In this document: positions 1 through 6,406 of the stretch, piece after piece | Layout of the letters: the number at the start of each line of letters is the position of its first letter | Position numbering within the stretch: position 1 is the first letter of the stretch | Assembly: GCA_009919985.1 (NCBI GenBank) | Contig: RGAX01000119.1 | Span: forward strand, 1 to 8,254 | Direction of reading: 5' to 3' | Source: Opitutaceae bacterium | Lineage (GTDB): Bacteria; Verrucomicrobiota; Verrucomicrobiia; Opitutales; Opitutaceae | DNA length: 8,254 nucleotides | The notes under the pieces: generated by a model | The model's input: the letters and a program-made list of their open reading frames with translations, nothing else | Database searches by the model: none | What the model was told of the DNA's origin: nothing | Translations under genes and position numbers: made by a program

Positions 1-1
1 C

Positions 2-907
2 GCCGAAGAATCTCAGGGCGCACTCGTCGTCTTCCACCCCGAGCATCCGCGTTTCAAGACCCAGCCTTTTATCATCCGCAAGTCCGACGGCGCGGCCAAC
101 TACGCCTCCACTGACCTCGCGACGATGCTCTACCGCACTGAGCATTTCAAAGCGGACGCCATCGTCATCCTCACCGACGCCCGCCAATCCGACCACTTTG
201 AACAACTCTGGCTGACCACCCAGAAATGGTTCACCCAGACGCAGCGTGCGCTGCCGCGTTTTAACCACGTCTCATTTGGCTCGATCCTCGGAGAAGACGG
301 CAAGGCCATCAAAACCCGCTCGGGTGATCCCATTAAACTGAAGGCGCTGCTGGCGGAAGCCGTAGAGCGCGCCTATGTACTGGTCACCGCCAAAGCCCCC
401 GATTTACCCGAGTCCGAGCGCCGCGAAATCAGCAGCGCCGTGGGCCTCGGCGCCATCCGCTACGCCGACCTCGCGCAAAACCGCAGCAGCGACTACGTGT
501 TTTCTTGGGACAAAATTCTTTCCTTCGAGGGCAACACCGCCCCTTACCTGCTTTACGCGGTGACGCGCGTGCGCTCCATTTTCCGCAAGGCCGGCCTCGA
601 TCCTTCAGACGCCTCCGCTACGCACGGGGCGACTCCGCCCGAATCTCCTGCTGAACTCGCCCTCGCCCGCAAACTCACCGCCTTCCCCACCGCGCTTCAA
701 CTCACCACGGCGCAACTTCGTCCCCATTTTCTGTGCACCTACCTTTACGAGCTGGCCGGTGAATTCAGTTCCTTTTACGCTGCCGAAAAAGTGATCGTGG
801 AAGATCCCGCCGTGCGCGCCCGCCGTCTGCTGCTGTGCGCCCGCACCCTGCTTTTGCTCGAAACAGGGCTTCATTTACTCGGCCTGCGCACCCTAGCTCG
901 CATGTGA
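2..907 (+). CDS. argS: Arginyl-tRNA synthetase, C-terminal part (5' end outside window)
   Basis: Class I aminoacyl-tRNA synthetase that charges tRNA-Arg with arginine in the cytoplasm. The reading frame is open from base 2, so 301 residues are visible and the N-terminus with its HIGH motif lies off the left edge. Visible marks: the catalytic-core stretch KSDGAANYASTDLATMLYR just before residue 42; LGEDGKAIKTRSG, with KTRSG near visible residues 104-108, which is the KMSKS-equivalent loop of ArgRS; then the start of the DALR anticodon-binding helical domain at FEGNTAPYLLYAVTRVRS (about 174-193). The DALR domain runs to the end, where the protein closes on LHLLGLRTLARM, a usual ArgRS ending. 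The ATG at 125 is internal and not the true start. Nothing looks broken. A weak hairpin plus T-run follows the stop. Confidence 0.96.
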   Translation, partial: AEESQGALVVFHPEHPRFKTQPFIIRKSDGAANYASTDLATMLYRTEHFKADAIVILTDARQSDHFEQLWLTTQKWFTQTQRALPRFNHVSFGSILGEDGKAIKTRSGDPIKLKALLAEAVERAYVLVTAKAPDLPESERREISSAVGLGAIRYADLAQNRSSDYVFSWDKILSFEGNTAPYLLYAVTRVRSIFRKAGLDPSDASATHGATPPESPAELALARKLTAFPTALQLTTAQLRPHFLCTYLYELAGEFSSFYAAEKVIVEDPAVRARRLLLCARTLLLLETGLHLLGLRTLARM

Positions 908-916
908 AACTACCTT

Positions 917-942
917 GGTTCAGCTTGAACCCATCGTTTTTT
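917..942 (+). terminator. Weak intrinsic terminator candidate after argS
   Basis: A perfect 6-bp inverted repeat, GGTTCA (917-922) and TGAACC (926-931) around a GCT loop, is followed after five bases by six T's (937-942). It sits 10 bases after the argS stop, where a terminator is expected. The stem is short, only half G/C, and separated from the T-run, so it may be weak or not work at all. Confidence 0.4.
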
Positions 943-1000
943 AGCAAATACTTTGGATGACACGCTTGGCGCTGAGCCGCGCAACAACACGTTACAAACG

Positions 1001-1162
1001 ATGGACACGCAGGAGTTCTACATTCGACAAGCCTCCGACAACGAAGCCAGCGGCCCATACAACCACGAGCAACCGATCTCGCTTTGCGAAATCGGCGCAG
1101 TGACCCTCGAGACCGGTTTAATCAGATTAGGCAGCGTGGCCTGGTATTTCACTTCCAACTGA
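1001..1162 (+). CDS. Small GYF_2 (DUF4339)-like protein, possibly a gene remnant
   Basis: A 53-residue ORF that begins MDTQEFYIRQASDNEASGPY and ends VAWYFTSN. It resembles a single GYF_2 domain, a fold thought to mediate protein-protein contacts: an aromatic start (EFYIR), an acidic linker, the GP-aromatic core (SGPY), an EQ..SL.E.GAVTLET helix and turn, and a late Trp. In related bacteria I recall such domains at the N-terminus of longer proteins; here nothing follows, and the core helix has Pro where Leu is usual (EQP instead of EQL). An upstream in-frame ATG at 953 would add 16 residues with no domain character, so I prefer 1001. No Shine-Dalgarno is visible. It may be a real small protein or the surviving head of a decayed gene. 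The gap after argS (908-1000) holds only the weak hairpin. Confidence 0.5.
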   Translation: MDTQEFYIRQASDNEASGPYNHEQPISLCEIGAVTLETGLIRLGSVAWYFTSN

Positions 1163-1183
1163 GCCCTGTGCTCACATCATTAC

Positions 1184-2629
1184 ATGTCGCGGCTCAAAAC
1201 CTCTGGGCAACGTCTCGCCCAACTTTATCGCACAGAAATTTGGTCCCAAGCGCACCTTCGCGATACTTCTTTTCGCGGCTGGTTCTACGCCTTGCTGAGG
1301 GTGATTTCGATCACCACCACAGTTTTTTTTGAAACGAAAATCCCCGCCCGCGCCGCGGCGCTCAGCTTCAGCTCCTTGCTTGGCCTCGGACCGTTGGTAG
1401 CGATAGCGGTACTCATTGGCAGCTTTGTACTTGGACATAACGACGACCCCAATCTCGTCGCCAACAAGCTAGGCGAGTTGATGGAAACCGTCGCCCCTCA
1501 ACTGCGCCAACTCAACACCCTAAACTCCCCTGAGCAGTCCGCCGCCGCCAACGTTAGTCCAGAAGTCGTCAACCTTCTCAACGGCATCATCACCGGCGCA
1601 CGTTCCAGCGCGGCCGGAGTCGCCGGTGCGTTCTCGCTGATCTTGATCGTGCTCCTGCTGTTTAAATCCATCGAAGATGCGTTTAACGACATCTGGGGCG
1701 TCCGCCTCGGCCGCTCGCTGCTCATGCGCGTAGTCTTTTACTGGACGATACTCACCCTCGGCGCGGTCCTCTTTTTTGCCACCATCGCACTTTTAGGCGC
1801 GGGTGCCTTCGTCAACGTCTTTGTCGAAAAACTCCCCGGCGGCACCGGCCTGCTCGCGGTCCTGCGCTGGCTGCTACCGGTGATCTCGCTCACAATGTTG
1901 GTTGGCCTGCTTTGCCTAGTTTACCGCATCATCCCCAACACCCGAGTTTATTGGCGAGCTGCGCTGGTCGGAGCCCTCGTAGTCGCCGGCCTGCTGATGC
2001 TCAACAACGTCGTCGCTCTTCTTTACGTGCGCCGGGTCTACCTCGAGCGCAGCCTTTACGGATCCCTCGGTATCCTTCCAGTGTTCATGCTAGGGCTCTA
2101 CATCTTCTGGCTCTACATATTAATCGGTGGCGTCATCAGCTACGCGGTTCAAAACGTTCATTACCGCAACAGCCAAGCCGCCTGGGGTGGCCTAACCGAA
2201 GCCATGCGCGAACGCCTATCCCTGGTTGTATTGCTCAGTATCTGCCGCCGCTTCCAGTCCTGCCTCCCGCCTACCTCAGCGGCTCAACTCAGCGACCTGC
2301 TTAAAGTCCCGACTCAGGTTCTCAACGAATGCCTCAACCGCCTGGTGAAAATGAACCTCATTACGACACTGCGCCCCGCCGCCGGCACCACCGCCACCGA
2401 CTACCTCTACCAGCCCGCGCGCCCCCTCAACCACATCAGCCTGTACGATTTCAAAAACCTCGACGACAACCTCGGCGACGACCCCGTTGGCCAAGCGCTG
2501 GAACGCATCGACCCGATCCTGCAACACTACAACGCCGCCCTCGACCAGATCGGCCAACAAGCCTTCTTCACCCAATCACTCCAACAACTGCTTGCCGAAC
2601 ATCCCTACGACGACTCCCGCCCACCTTAA
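1184..2629 (+). CDS. YihY/BrkB-family inner-membrane protein with C-terminal extension
   Basis: A 481-residue polytopic membrane protein of the YihY/virulence factor BrkB family (formerly mis-called RNase BN), whose molecular function is not settled. Family marks: RAAALSFSSLLGLGP at 56-70, IEDAFNDIWGV at 163-173, and the last membrane segments starting YGSLGILPVFMLGLYIFW (292-309) and ending GGVISYAV. About six membrane helices are seen, near 59-83, 147-168, 185-212, 228-249, 258-282 and 294-321. Residues 340-481 form a soluble tail not found in short members such as the roughly 290-residue E. coli YihY. Within it SAAQLSDLLKVPTQVLNECL plus NRLVKMNLITTL (365-396) reads like a winged-helix unit, and a helical end rich in Gln and Leu follows. 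The ATG at 1184 keeps the amphipathic N-terminus; no Shine-Dalgarno precedes it. The 89-base gap to the next gene shows no terminator, so co-transcription with it is possible. Confidence 0.88.
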   Translation: MSRLKTSGQRLAQLYRTEIWSQAHLRDTSFRGWFYALLRVISITTTVFFETKIPARAAALSFSSLLGLGPLVAIAVLIGSFVLGHNDDPNLVANKLGELMETVAPQLRQLNTLNSPEQSAAANVSPEVVNLLNGIITGARSSAAGVAGAFSLILIVLLLFKSIEDAFNDIWGVRLGRSLLMRVVFYWTILTLGAVLFFATIALLGAGAFVNVFVEKLPGGTGLLAVLRWLLPVISLTMLVGLLCLVYRIIPNTRVYWRAALVGALVVAGLLMLNNVVALLYVRRVYLERSLYGSLGILPVFMLGLYIFWLYILIGGVISYAVQNVHYRNSQAAWGGLTEAMRERLSLVVLLSICRRFQSCLPPTSAAQLSDLLKVPTQVLNECLNRLVKMNLITTLRPAAGTTATDYLYQPARPLNHISLYDFKNLDDNLGDDPVGQALERIDPILQHYNAALDQIGQQAFFTQSLQQLLAEHPYDDSRPP

Positions 2630-2718
2630 AAACCCTCGCCTAAAGCCGCCCCCGCCTTCCGCGAGAATTCACCCTTGCCACACCCCCAGCCCGACCTAGC
2701 CTTCGACCCTCTATACCC

Positions 2719-4353
2719 ATGATTTCCTGGATCCAACGCACCTTCCAGCAGCACTTCAAAACCGTCTTAGCCGTGCTGCTCGGACTGATCATCATCTCCT
2801 TCGTCTTCACGATCGGTGCCGCCCCCGGCATCGGCCAAGCCGAACGCTCCACCCTCAAGCGCGAATTTTTTGGTTACAACTTGGGCTCCAGCGTCGACCA
2901 ACAACGCCTGATGGGGGACGCTGGCCTCAGCGCTAACCTCCAAGTCGGTTACGGCCTCGAAGCCGAACAAATTCAAAATTACGCCTTTCAACGAGCCGCC
3001 ACCCTACACCTCGCCGACGAGCTCCACCTCCCCGCTGCCACCTCAGCCGAGATCACTGAACAGATCAAAACCCTCCGCGCTTTCGCCGGCCCCGATGGCC
3101 AATTCGACGCCGCCACCTACAAGACTTTTCGCGACAACCTAAAGTCCAATCCCCGCCTCACCGAAACCGACATTGCGCGCGTGCTTGGTGATGATGTGCG
3201 AGCCGATAAAGTTCAAAAACTCCTTGGCGGGCCCGGCTACGTCCTGCCCACTGACATCAAAAACCAACTCGCCCGCGCGGACACCACTTGGACCCTCGCT
3301 ACCGCCACCGTTGATTACACCTCCTTTAACCCTGCGATCTCCGTCACCGACGCTGAGCTGACCAAATTCTTCGAGGAATCCTCCTTCCGTTACGAAATCC
3401 CACCTCGCATCGTCGCCACCTACGCCGACTTCCCCGCTGCCGAATATCTGGCCCAAGTTACCCTCAACGAAGCCGAAGTCCGTGCGTATTACGACACCAA
3501 GGCGCCCGCTTCAGTCAAAGTCGACGCCGCCGCTGACTTCGCCGCCGTTCGCACCCAAGTCGAATTAGCCGTTAAAAACGAACGCGCCCAACGTCTAGCC
3601 GCCAAAGCCGCCAGTGACTTTGTCTTCTCCCTTTACGAAGCCAAAGCCGTCGCCGGCTCCCCGGCCCTCGCCAATATCCTGGCTACGCGTAAATCCCCGC
3701 TCAAGAGCCTAGCTGCGTTCACCCGCGAAGCCGGCCCCGCCGAATTCGGCCCCGCCGCCACCAGCGTCGCTGAAGAAGCCTTTAAACTCGGTAAAGACCG
3801 CGCCTACACCGAAGCTGTCCCCACACCCAACGGAGCGGCCGTGCTCTTTTGGCAAGACACCCAACCGGCCCGCAAGCCCGCCTTCACCGAAGTCAAAACT
3901 AAGGTCAACGCCGACTACCTCGAAAACGAGAAACGCAAACGCTTCGTCGACCTTGGCCGCACCCTGCGCAGCCTCATCGAAAACCGCCTTAAATCCGGCG
4001 ACACCTTCGAAAAAGCGACCGCGGCCGCCGCGACCGGTACCTCTGCTAAAATCGAGACCAAAGCCGTGGCCGCCTTCACCCTGCGCAATCGTCCTCAAGA
4101 CCTCGATTATACCGTGCTTGGTGCCCTTGAACGCCTAGAAAAAGGTCAAGTCTCCGATCTCACGATCGCTGCCGACAAAGGCACCTACGTTTACGTCGTC
4201 GACAAGAAGATCCCTGATTTCACGCCGACCAATCCCCTCTACACTGAAACCCGCACCCAGCTTGGTTCCTACACCGCGCGCCTCGGCTCCAGCGCTTATC
4301 TCGCGGAAATCGTCGAGACCGAGCTCAAACGCTCCGAGCCCAAAGTGAAGTAA
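2719..4353 (+). CDS. PpiD/SurA-like membrane-anchored periplasmic chaperone, no clear parvulin active site
   Basis: A 544-residue protein with PpiD-like topology: a short cytoplasmic head (MISWIQRTFQQHFK), one membrane helix near residues 15-34 (VLAVLLGLIIISFVF), then a large periplasmic part. Residues about 80-170 look like a SurA_N chaperone region, including FDAATYKTFRDNL, LTETDIARVL and ADKVQKLL. Conserved parvulin motifs such as the early HILV strand and the GGdLG loop are not visible. Two stretches resemble only the second half of a parvulin fold: SVAEEAFKLGK...PTPNGAAVLFWQDTQPA (about 349-384) and LGALERLEKGQVSD...GTYVYVVDKKIPD (about 467-500). Helical linkers of the 'FxxVrxxV...E+' type (274-292, 389-408) precede or follow these. 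I infer a role in folding or quality control of secreted and outer-membrane proteins, probably as a holdase rather than a prolyl isomerase. E. coli PpiD has 623 residues. The ATG at 2719 gives the complete anchor; no Shine-Dalgarno is present. Codons are strongly C-ending. Confidence 0.8.
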   Translation: MISWIQRTFQQHFKTVLAVLLGLIIISFVFTIGAAPGIGQAERSTLKREFFGYNLGSSVDQQRLMGDAGLSANLQVGYGLEAEQIQNYAFQRAATLHLADELHLPAATSAEITEQIKTLRAFAGPDGQFDAATYKTFRDNLKSNPRLTETDIARVLGDDVRADKVQKLLGGPGYVLPTDIKNQLARADTTWTLATATVDYTSFNPAISVTDAELTKFFEESSFRYEIPPRIVATYADFPAAEYLAQVTLNEAEVRAYYDTKAPASVKVDAAADFAAVRTQVELAVKNERAQRLAAKAASDFVFSLYEAKAVAGSPALANILATRKSPLKSLAAFTREAGPAEFGPAATSVAEEAFKLGKDRAYTEAVPTPNGAAVLFWQDTQPARKPAFTEVKTKVNADYLENEKRKRFVDLGRTLRSLIENRLKSGDTFEKATAAAATGTSAKIETKAVAAFTLRNRPQDLDYTVLGALERLEKGQVSDLTIAADKGTYVYVVDKKIPDFTPTNPLYTETRTQLGSYTARLGSSAYLAEIVETELKRSEPKVK

Positions 4354-4359
4354 TCGCGC

Positions 4360-4381
4360 TCGCGGGCACTCGCTCCCGCGA
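4360..4381. other. Hairpin without T-run after the PpiD-like gene
   Basis: CGCGGG (4361-4366) and CCCGCG (4375-4380) form a perfect stem, extended by a T-A pair at 4360/4381, with an 8-base loop. It starts 7 bases after the stop codon. No T-tract follows on either strand, so it does not match a standard intrinsic terminator. It may act as a 3'-end stabiliser, a processing site or a Rho-assisted pause; this is inference. Confidence 0.4.
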
Positions 4382-4399
4382 ACGCTTCGTGCAGCTCTG

Positions 4400-4424
4400 G
4401 GGTGAATCCTAAATAAATTCACCC
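4400..4424. other. Second hairpin in the leader before the zinc-ribbon gene
   Basis: GGGTGAAT (4400-4407) pairs perfectly over 8 bp with ATTCACCC (4417-4424) around the A/T-rich 9-base loop CCTAAATAA. It lies 19 bases downstream of the first hairpin and about 77 bases upstream of the next gene's preferred start. No T-run follows. It could be a tandem 3'-end structure of the upstream transcript or an operator-like palindrome. The rest of this 148-base gap shows nothing recognisable. Confidence 0.4.
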
Positions 4425-4501
4425 GCCGAAAATCTCCCTCCGCCCGCCGGGTCCGCACCTTTCGACTCGTGCCCAGCACCGAGACCCGTTTGATGAAGTT
4501 G

Positions 4502-4750
4502 ATGCCCCTTTACGCTTACACGCCGCTCAAATCCCCCTGCCGCCTTTGCGGCACCGGCTTTGAACACCGCCAAAGCGCCCGTGAACCCGACCTCACGACC
4601 TGCCCTACCTGCCAACAACCCGTCCAACGCGCCGTCGCTCATCGCGTCAATTCCCCGCAACTTTCAGCGCCCATTTCCGTCTCGCGGGCCAAACAAGCCG
4701 GATTCACTCTCCTAAAACGCACCAGCGATGGTGCCTATGAAAAACAGTAA
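4502..4750 (+). CDS. FmdB-family zinc-ribbon protein
   Basis: An 82-residue protein with the FmdB/putative regulatory zinc-ribbon layout. It starts MPLYAYTPLK, as is typical for the family, and has two Cys pairs, CRLC (C13, C16) and CPTC (C34, C37), separated by a loop containing GFEHRQSAREPD; these four Cys would bind one zinc. The tail (about 45-82) includes SRAKQAGFTLLKRTSDGAYE, which resembles the 'kekGFtkl...gg.yek' end seen in Verrucomicrobia homologues as I recall them. Function is unknown; the 'regulatory' label comes from an old association with formamidase expression. GTG at 4469 and ATG at 4493 are alternative in-frame starts adding 11 or 3 residues, but the family begins at MPLY, so 4502 is preferred. 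The stop lies 52 bases before the TolC-like gene's start, so joint transcription is plausible. Confidence 0.82.
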   Translation: MPLYAYTPLKSPCRLCGTGFEHRQSAREPDLTTCPTCQQPVQRAVAHRVNSPQLSAPISVSRAKQAGFTLLKRTSDGAYEKQ

Positions 4751-4802
4751 CTTCCTGTCGTCGCCCGTGTTCTCTTCTCATACCACTTCTTTACTTCACG
4801 TC

Positions 4803-6302
4803 ATGTCACGCCACCTCGCCCGCGCTACCGCCCTACTACTAACACTCACTAGCCCTGCGCTCCTACAAGCCCAGGAAAACGCCCCAGCGGCCGCCGGTGC
4901 GAACCTCACCCTCGATGAATGTATCGCGCGCGCGATGCAGAAAAACTTCGACCTGCAGGTGCAAAACCTCTCGACCGAAATCGCGAAAGAATCCCTCAAC
5001 GCGGCCAACGCTGATTTCGACCCCAGCTTCACCGCGACGACCCGGCGCAACCTCAACCAATCCGCCGCCACCACCAGCCGGCTCGATGGCACCTCCGCCA
5101 ACGGCCCGCGCAGCGATAACACCACGTTCTCGGTGGGCGTGAGTGAAAAGGTCGCCACCGGCGGCACCGTCAGCGTGACCGGCAACAGCACCCGCGCCGC
5201 CACCAACTCCCTCAACTCCACCCTCAACCCAGCTTACGGCAGCAGCACCAACGTTACCCTGAGCCAACCTCTGCTCAAAGGCTCCGGCCCGGCCGTAGCC
5301 CGCGCCAACATCGAGCGCAATAAACTCGGCGTCGGCATCGCCCTACTCAACTACAAGAGCAAGGTCCTCACCGTCATCCGCGACACCGAAAACGCCTACT
5401 ACAATCTGGCCTACGCGCGCGAAAACCTTATCGTTAAAAAACGCAGTCTAGAGCTCGCCGCTAAACTATTTGAAGAAAACAAAGTGCGTAAATCCACCGG
5501 CGTCGCCACCGATCTCGATGTCCTCACCGCAGAGGTCGGGGTGGCCAACGCCCGCCGCGCGGCCCTCCAAGCCGAGCAATCCGTCAGCGACCGCGAAGAC
5601 GCGCTCTTCACCCTCATCGGCCAATTTGATTTTAACTCCCGCCCCGGTGAAGTGAAATTTGGCGACTACACCGAAGGTGCACCCTCCTTCGACCGCGTTT
5701 ACAAAAACGCCCGTGAGCGCTCCCCTGACTTTCTCGCCACACAATCCCAGATCAAACAACTCGAGATCGACGCCCGCAGCGCCAAACAAGCCGCCCTGCC
5801 CGGCCTCAACCTCGACACTGGTGTCGGCTACACCGCAACCGAGCGCTCCTTCGGCGACGCCATCGGCAACCTCCCTGAAGGCAACGGCTACAATTGGAAC
5901 GTCGGTCTCTCCCTCAACGTGCCCTGGGGCCTACATGCTGATAAGGCTCGCTACCGCAGCGCTAAATCCAGCCTCCTCCAGCAACAGACCCGCCTCCAGC
6001 AGCTCGATCAGTCCCTGCTGGTCAACGTGCGCACCTCCGTGCGCGCCGTGGAGACCAATATCGCCGCCGTCGAAATCGCCGGTAAAGCCACCCAACTCAG
6101 CAACAAGCAATACGAGCTCCAAAAAGCCCGCTTCGACGCCGGGCTCTCCACCAGTCGCCTCGTCCTCCAAGCCCAGGACGACCTCGAAGCCGCCCGCGTC
6201 AACGAGCTCCAAGCCAAAGTCAGCCTGCGCGTCGCCCTAGCCGAGCTTCACCGTATCGACGGCACCTCACTCGAACGCTACAAAATCGGGCTGCCTGAGT
6301 AA
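4803..6302 (+). CDS. TolC-family outer-membrane efflux/secretion channel
   Basis: A 499-residue outer-membrane factor that would form the trimeric exit duct for tripartite efflux pumps or type I secretion. The N-terminus MSRHLARATALLLTLTSPA is a signal peptide with likely cleavage after LLQA (residue 23). Two OEP repeats follow. The first begins LTLDECIARAMQKNFDLQ (35-52) and carries SQPLLKGSGP (154-163), NAYYNLAYARENL (197-209) and GVATDLDVLTAEV (233-245). The second has RSPDFLATQSQIKQLEIDAR (306-325), GLNLDTGVGYTA (334-345), VGLSLNVPWG (367-376) and KARFDAGLSTSRLVLQAQ (441-458). Long Ala/Gln-rich coiled-coil helices lie between. An in-frame ATG at 4728 would add 25 residues before the signal peptide and overlap the zinc-ribbon gene, so I prefer 4803. 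No adaptor or pump gene is adjacent, so its substrate is unknown. A strong terminator follows. Confidence 0.9.
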   Translation: MSRHLARATALLLTLTSPALLQAQENAPAAAGANLTLDECIARAMQKNFDLQVQNLSTEIAKESLNAANADFDPSFTATTRRNLNQSAATTSRLDGTSANGPRSDNTTFSVGVSEKVATGGTVSVTGNSTRAATNSLNSTLNPAYGSSTNVTLSQPLLKGSGPAVARANIERNKLGVGIALLNYKSKVLTVIRDTENAYYNLAYARENLIVKKRSLELAAKLFEENKVRKSTGVATDLDVLTAEVGVANARRAALQAEQSVSDREDALFTLIGQFDFNSRPGEVKFGDYTEGAPSFDRVYKNARERSPDFLATQSQIKQLEIDARSAKQAALPGLNLDTGVGYTATERSFGDAIGNLPEGNGYNWNVGLSLNVPWGLHADKARYRSAKSSLLQQQTRLQQLDQSLLVNVRTSVRAVETNIAAVEIAGKATQLSNKQYELQKARFDAGLSTSRLVLQAQDDLEAARVNELQAKVSLRVALAELHRIDGTSLERYKIGLPE

Positions 6303-6328
6303 GGGACTTTCTTAAAGCACATCAATCG

Positions 6329-6353
6329 AGGCGGGCCTAAGGCCCGCCTTTTT
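6329..6353 (+). terminator. Strong intrinsic terminator after the TolC-like gene
   Basis: GGCGGGCC (6330-6337) and GGCCCGCC (6341-6348) pair perfectly around a TAA loop, with an extra A-T pair at 6329/6349, and lead directly into five T's (6349-6353). It begins 27 bases after the TolC-like stop codon and closes the plus-strand run. This is the clearest regulatory element in the window. Confidence 0.9.
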
Positions 6354-6390
6354 AATGCAACTTTTCATCGCGCCCCACTCAGCTCCACGC

Positions 6391-6400
6391 TAACTATATT
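6391..6400 (+). promoter_or_regulatory. Possible -10 element just upstream of the membrane-protein gene
   Basis: The A/T-rich stretch TAACTATATT, containing TATATT at 6395-6400, sits only 6 bases before the ATG at 6407. The preceding terminator means this gene needs its own promoter. If TATATT is a -10 box, transcription would begin at or next to the start codon, giving a leaderless mRNA. No convincing -35 box is seen at the expected distance, so this is a weak call. Confidence 0.25.
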
Positions 6401-6406
6401 TCTCTC

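Noticed and set aside
765..1058. A 97-residue minus-strand ORF spanning the argS end and the following gap, with several Cys.
   Set aside because: It overlaps argS, has no zinc-ribbon spacing or other motif, and most of it is shadow sequence.
3709..4098. A 129-residue Gly/Phe-rich minus-strand ORF opposite the PpiD-like gene.
   Set aside because: The Gly-Val-Phe-rich composition is the reverse complement of C-rich codons; there is no start signal or motif.
4728..4802. The longer start of the TolC-like gene at 4728, overlapping the zinc-ribbon gene.
   Set aside because: It would put 25 polar residues before a normal signal peptide that begins at the ATG at 4803.
4796..5267. Two long minus-strand ORFs (143 and 134 residues) opposite the TolC-like gene.
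   Set aside because: They are antisense to a clear gene in a GC-rich region, Val/Arg- or Gly-rich, and show no family resemblance.
5659..6240. A 193-residue plus-strand ORF in another frame inside the TolC-like gene.
   Set aside because: Its product is a Pro/Ser/Thr/Ala-rich low-complexity chain that follows from the C-rich codons of the real gene, with no domain.
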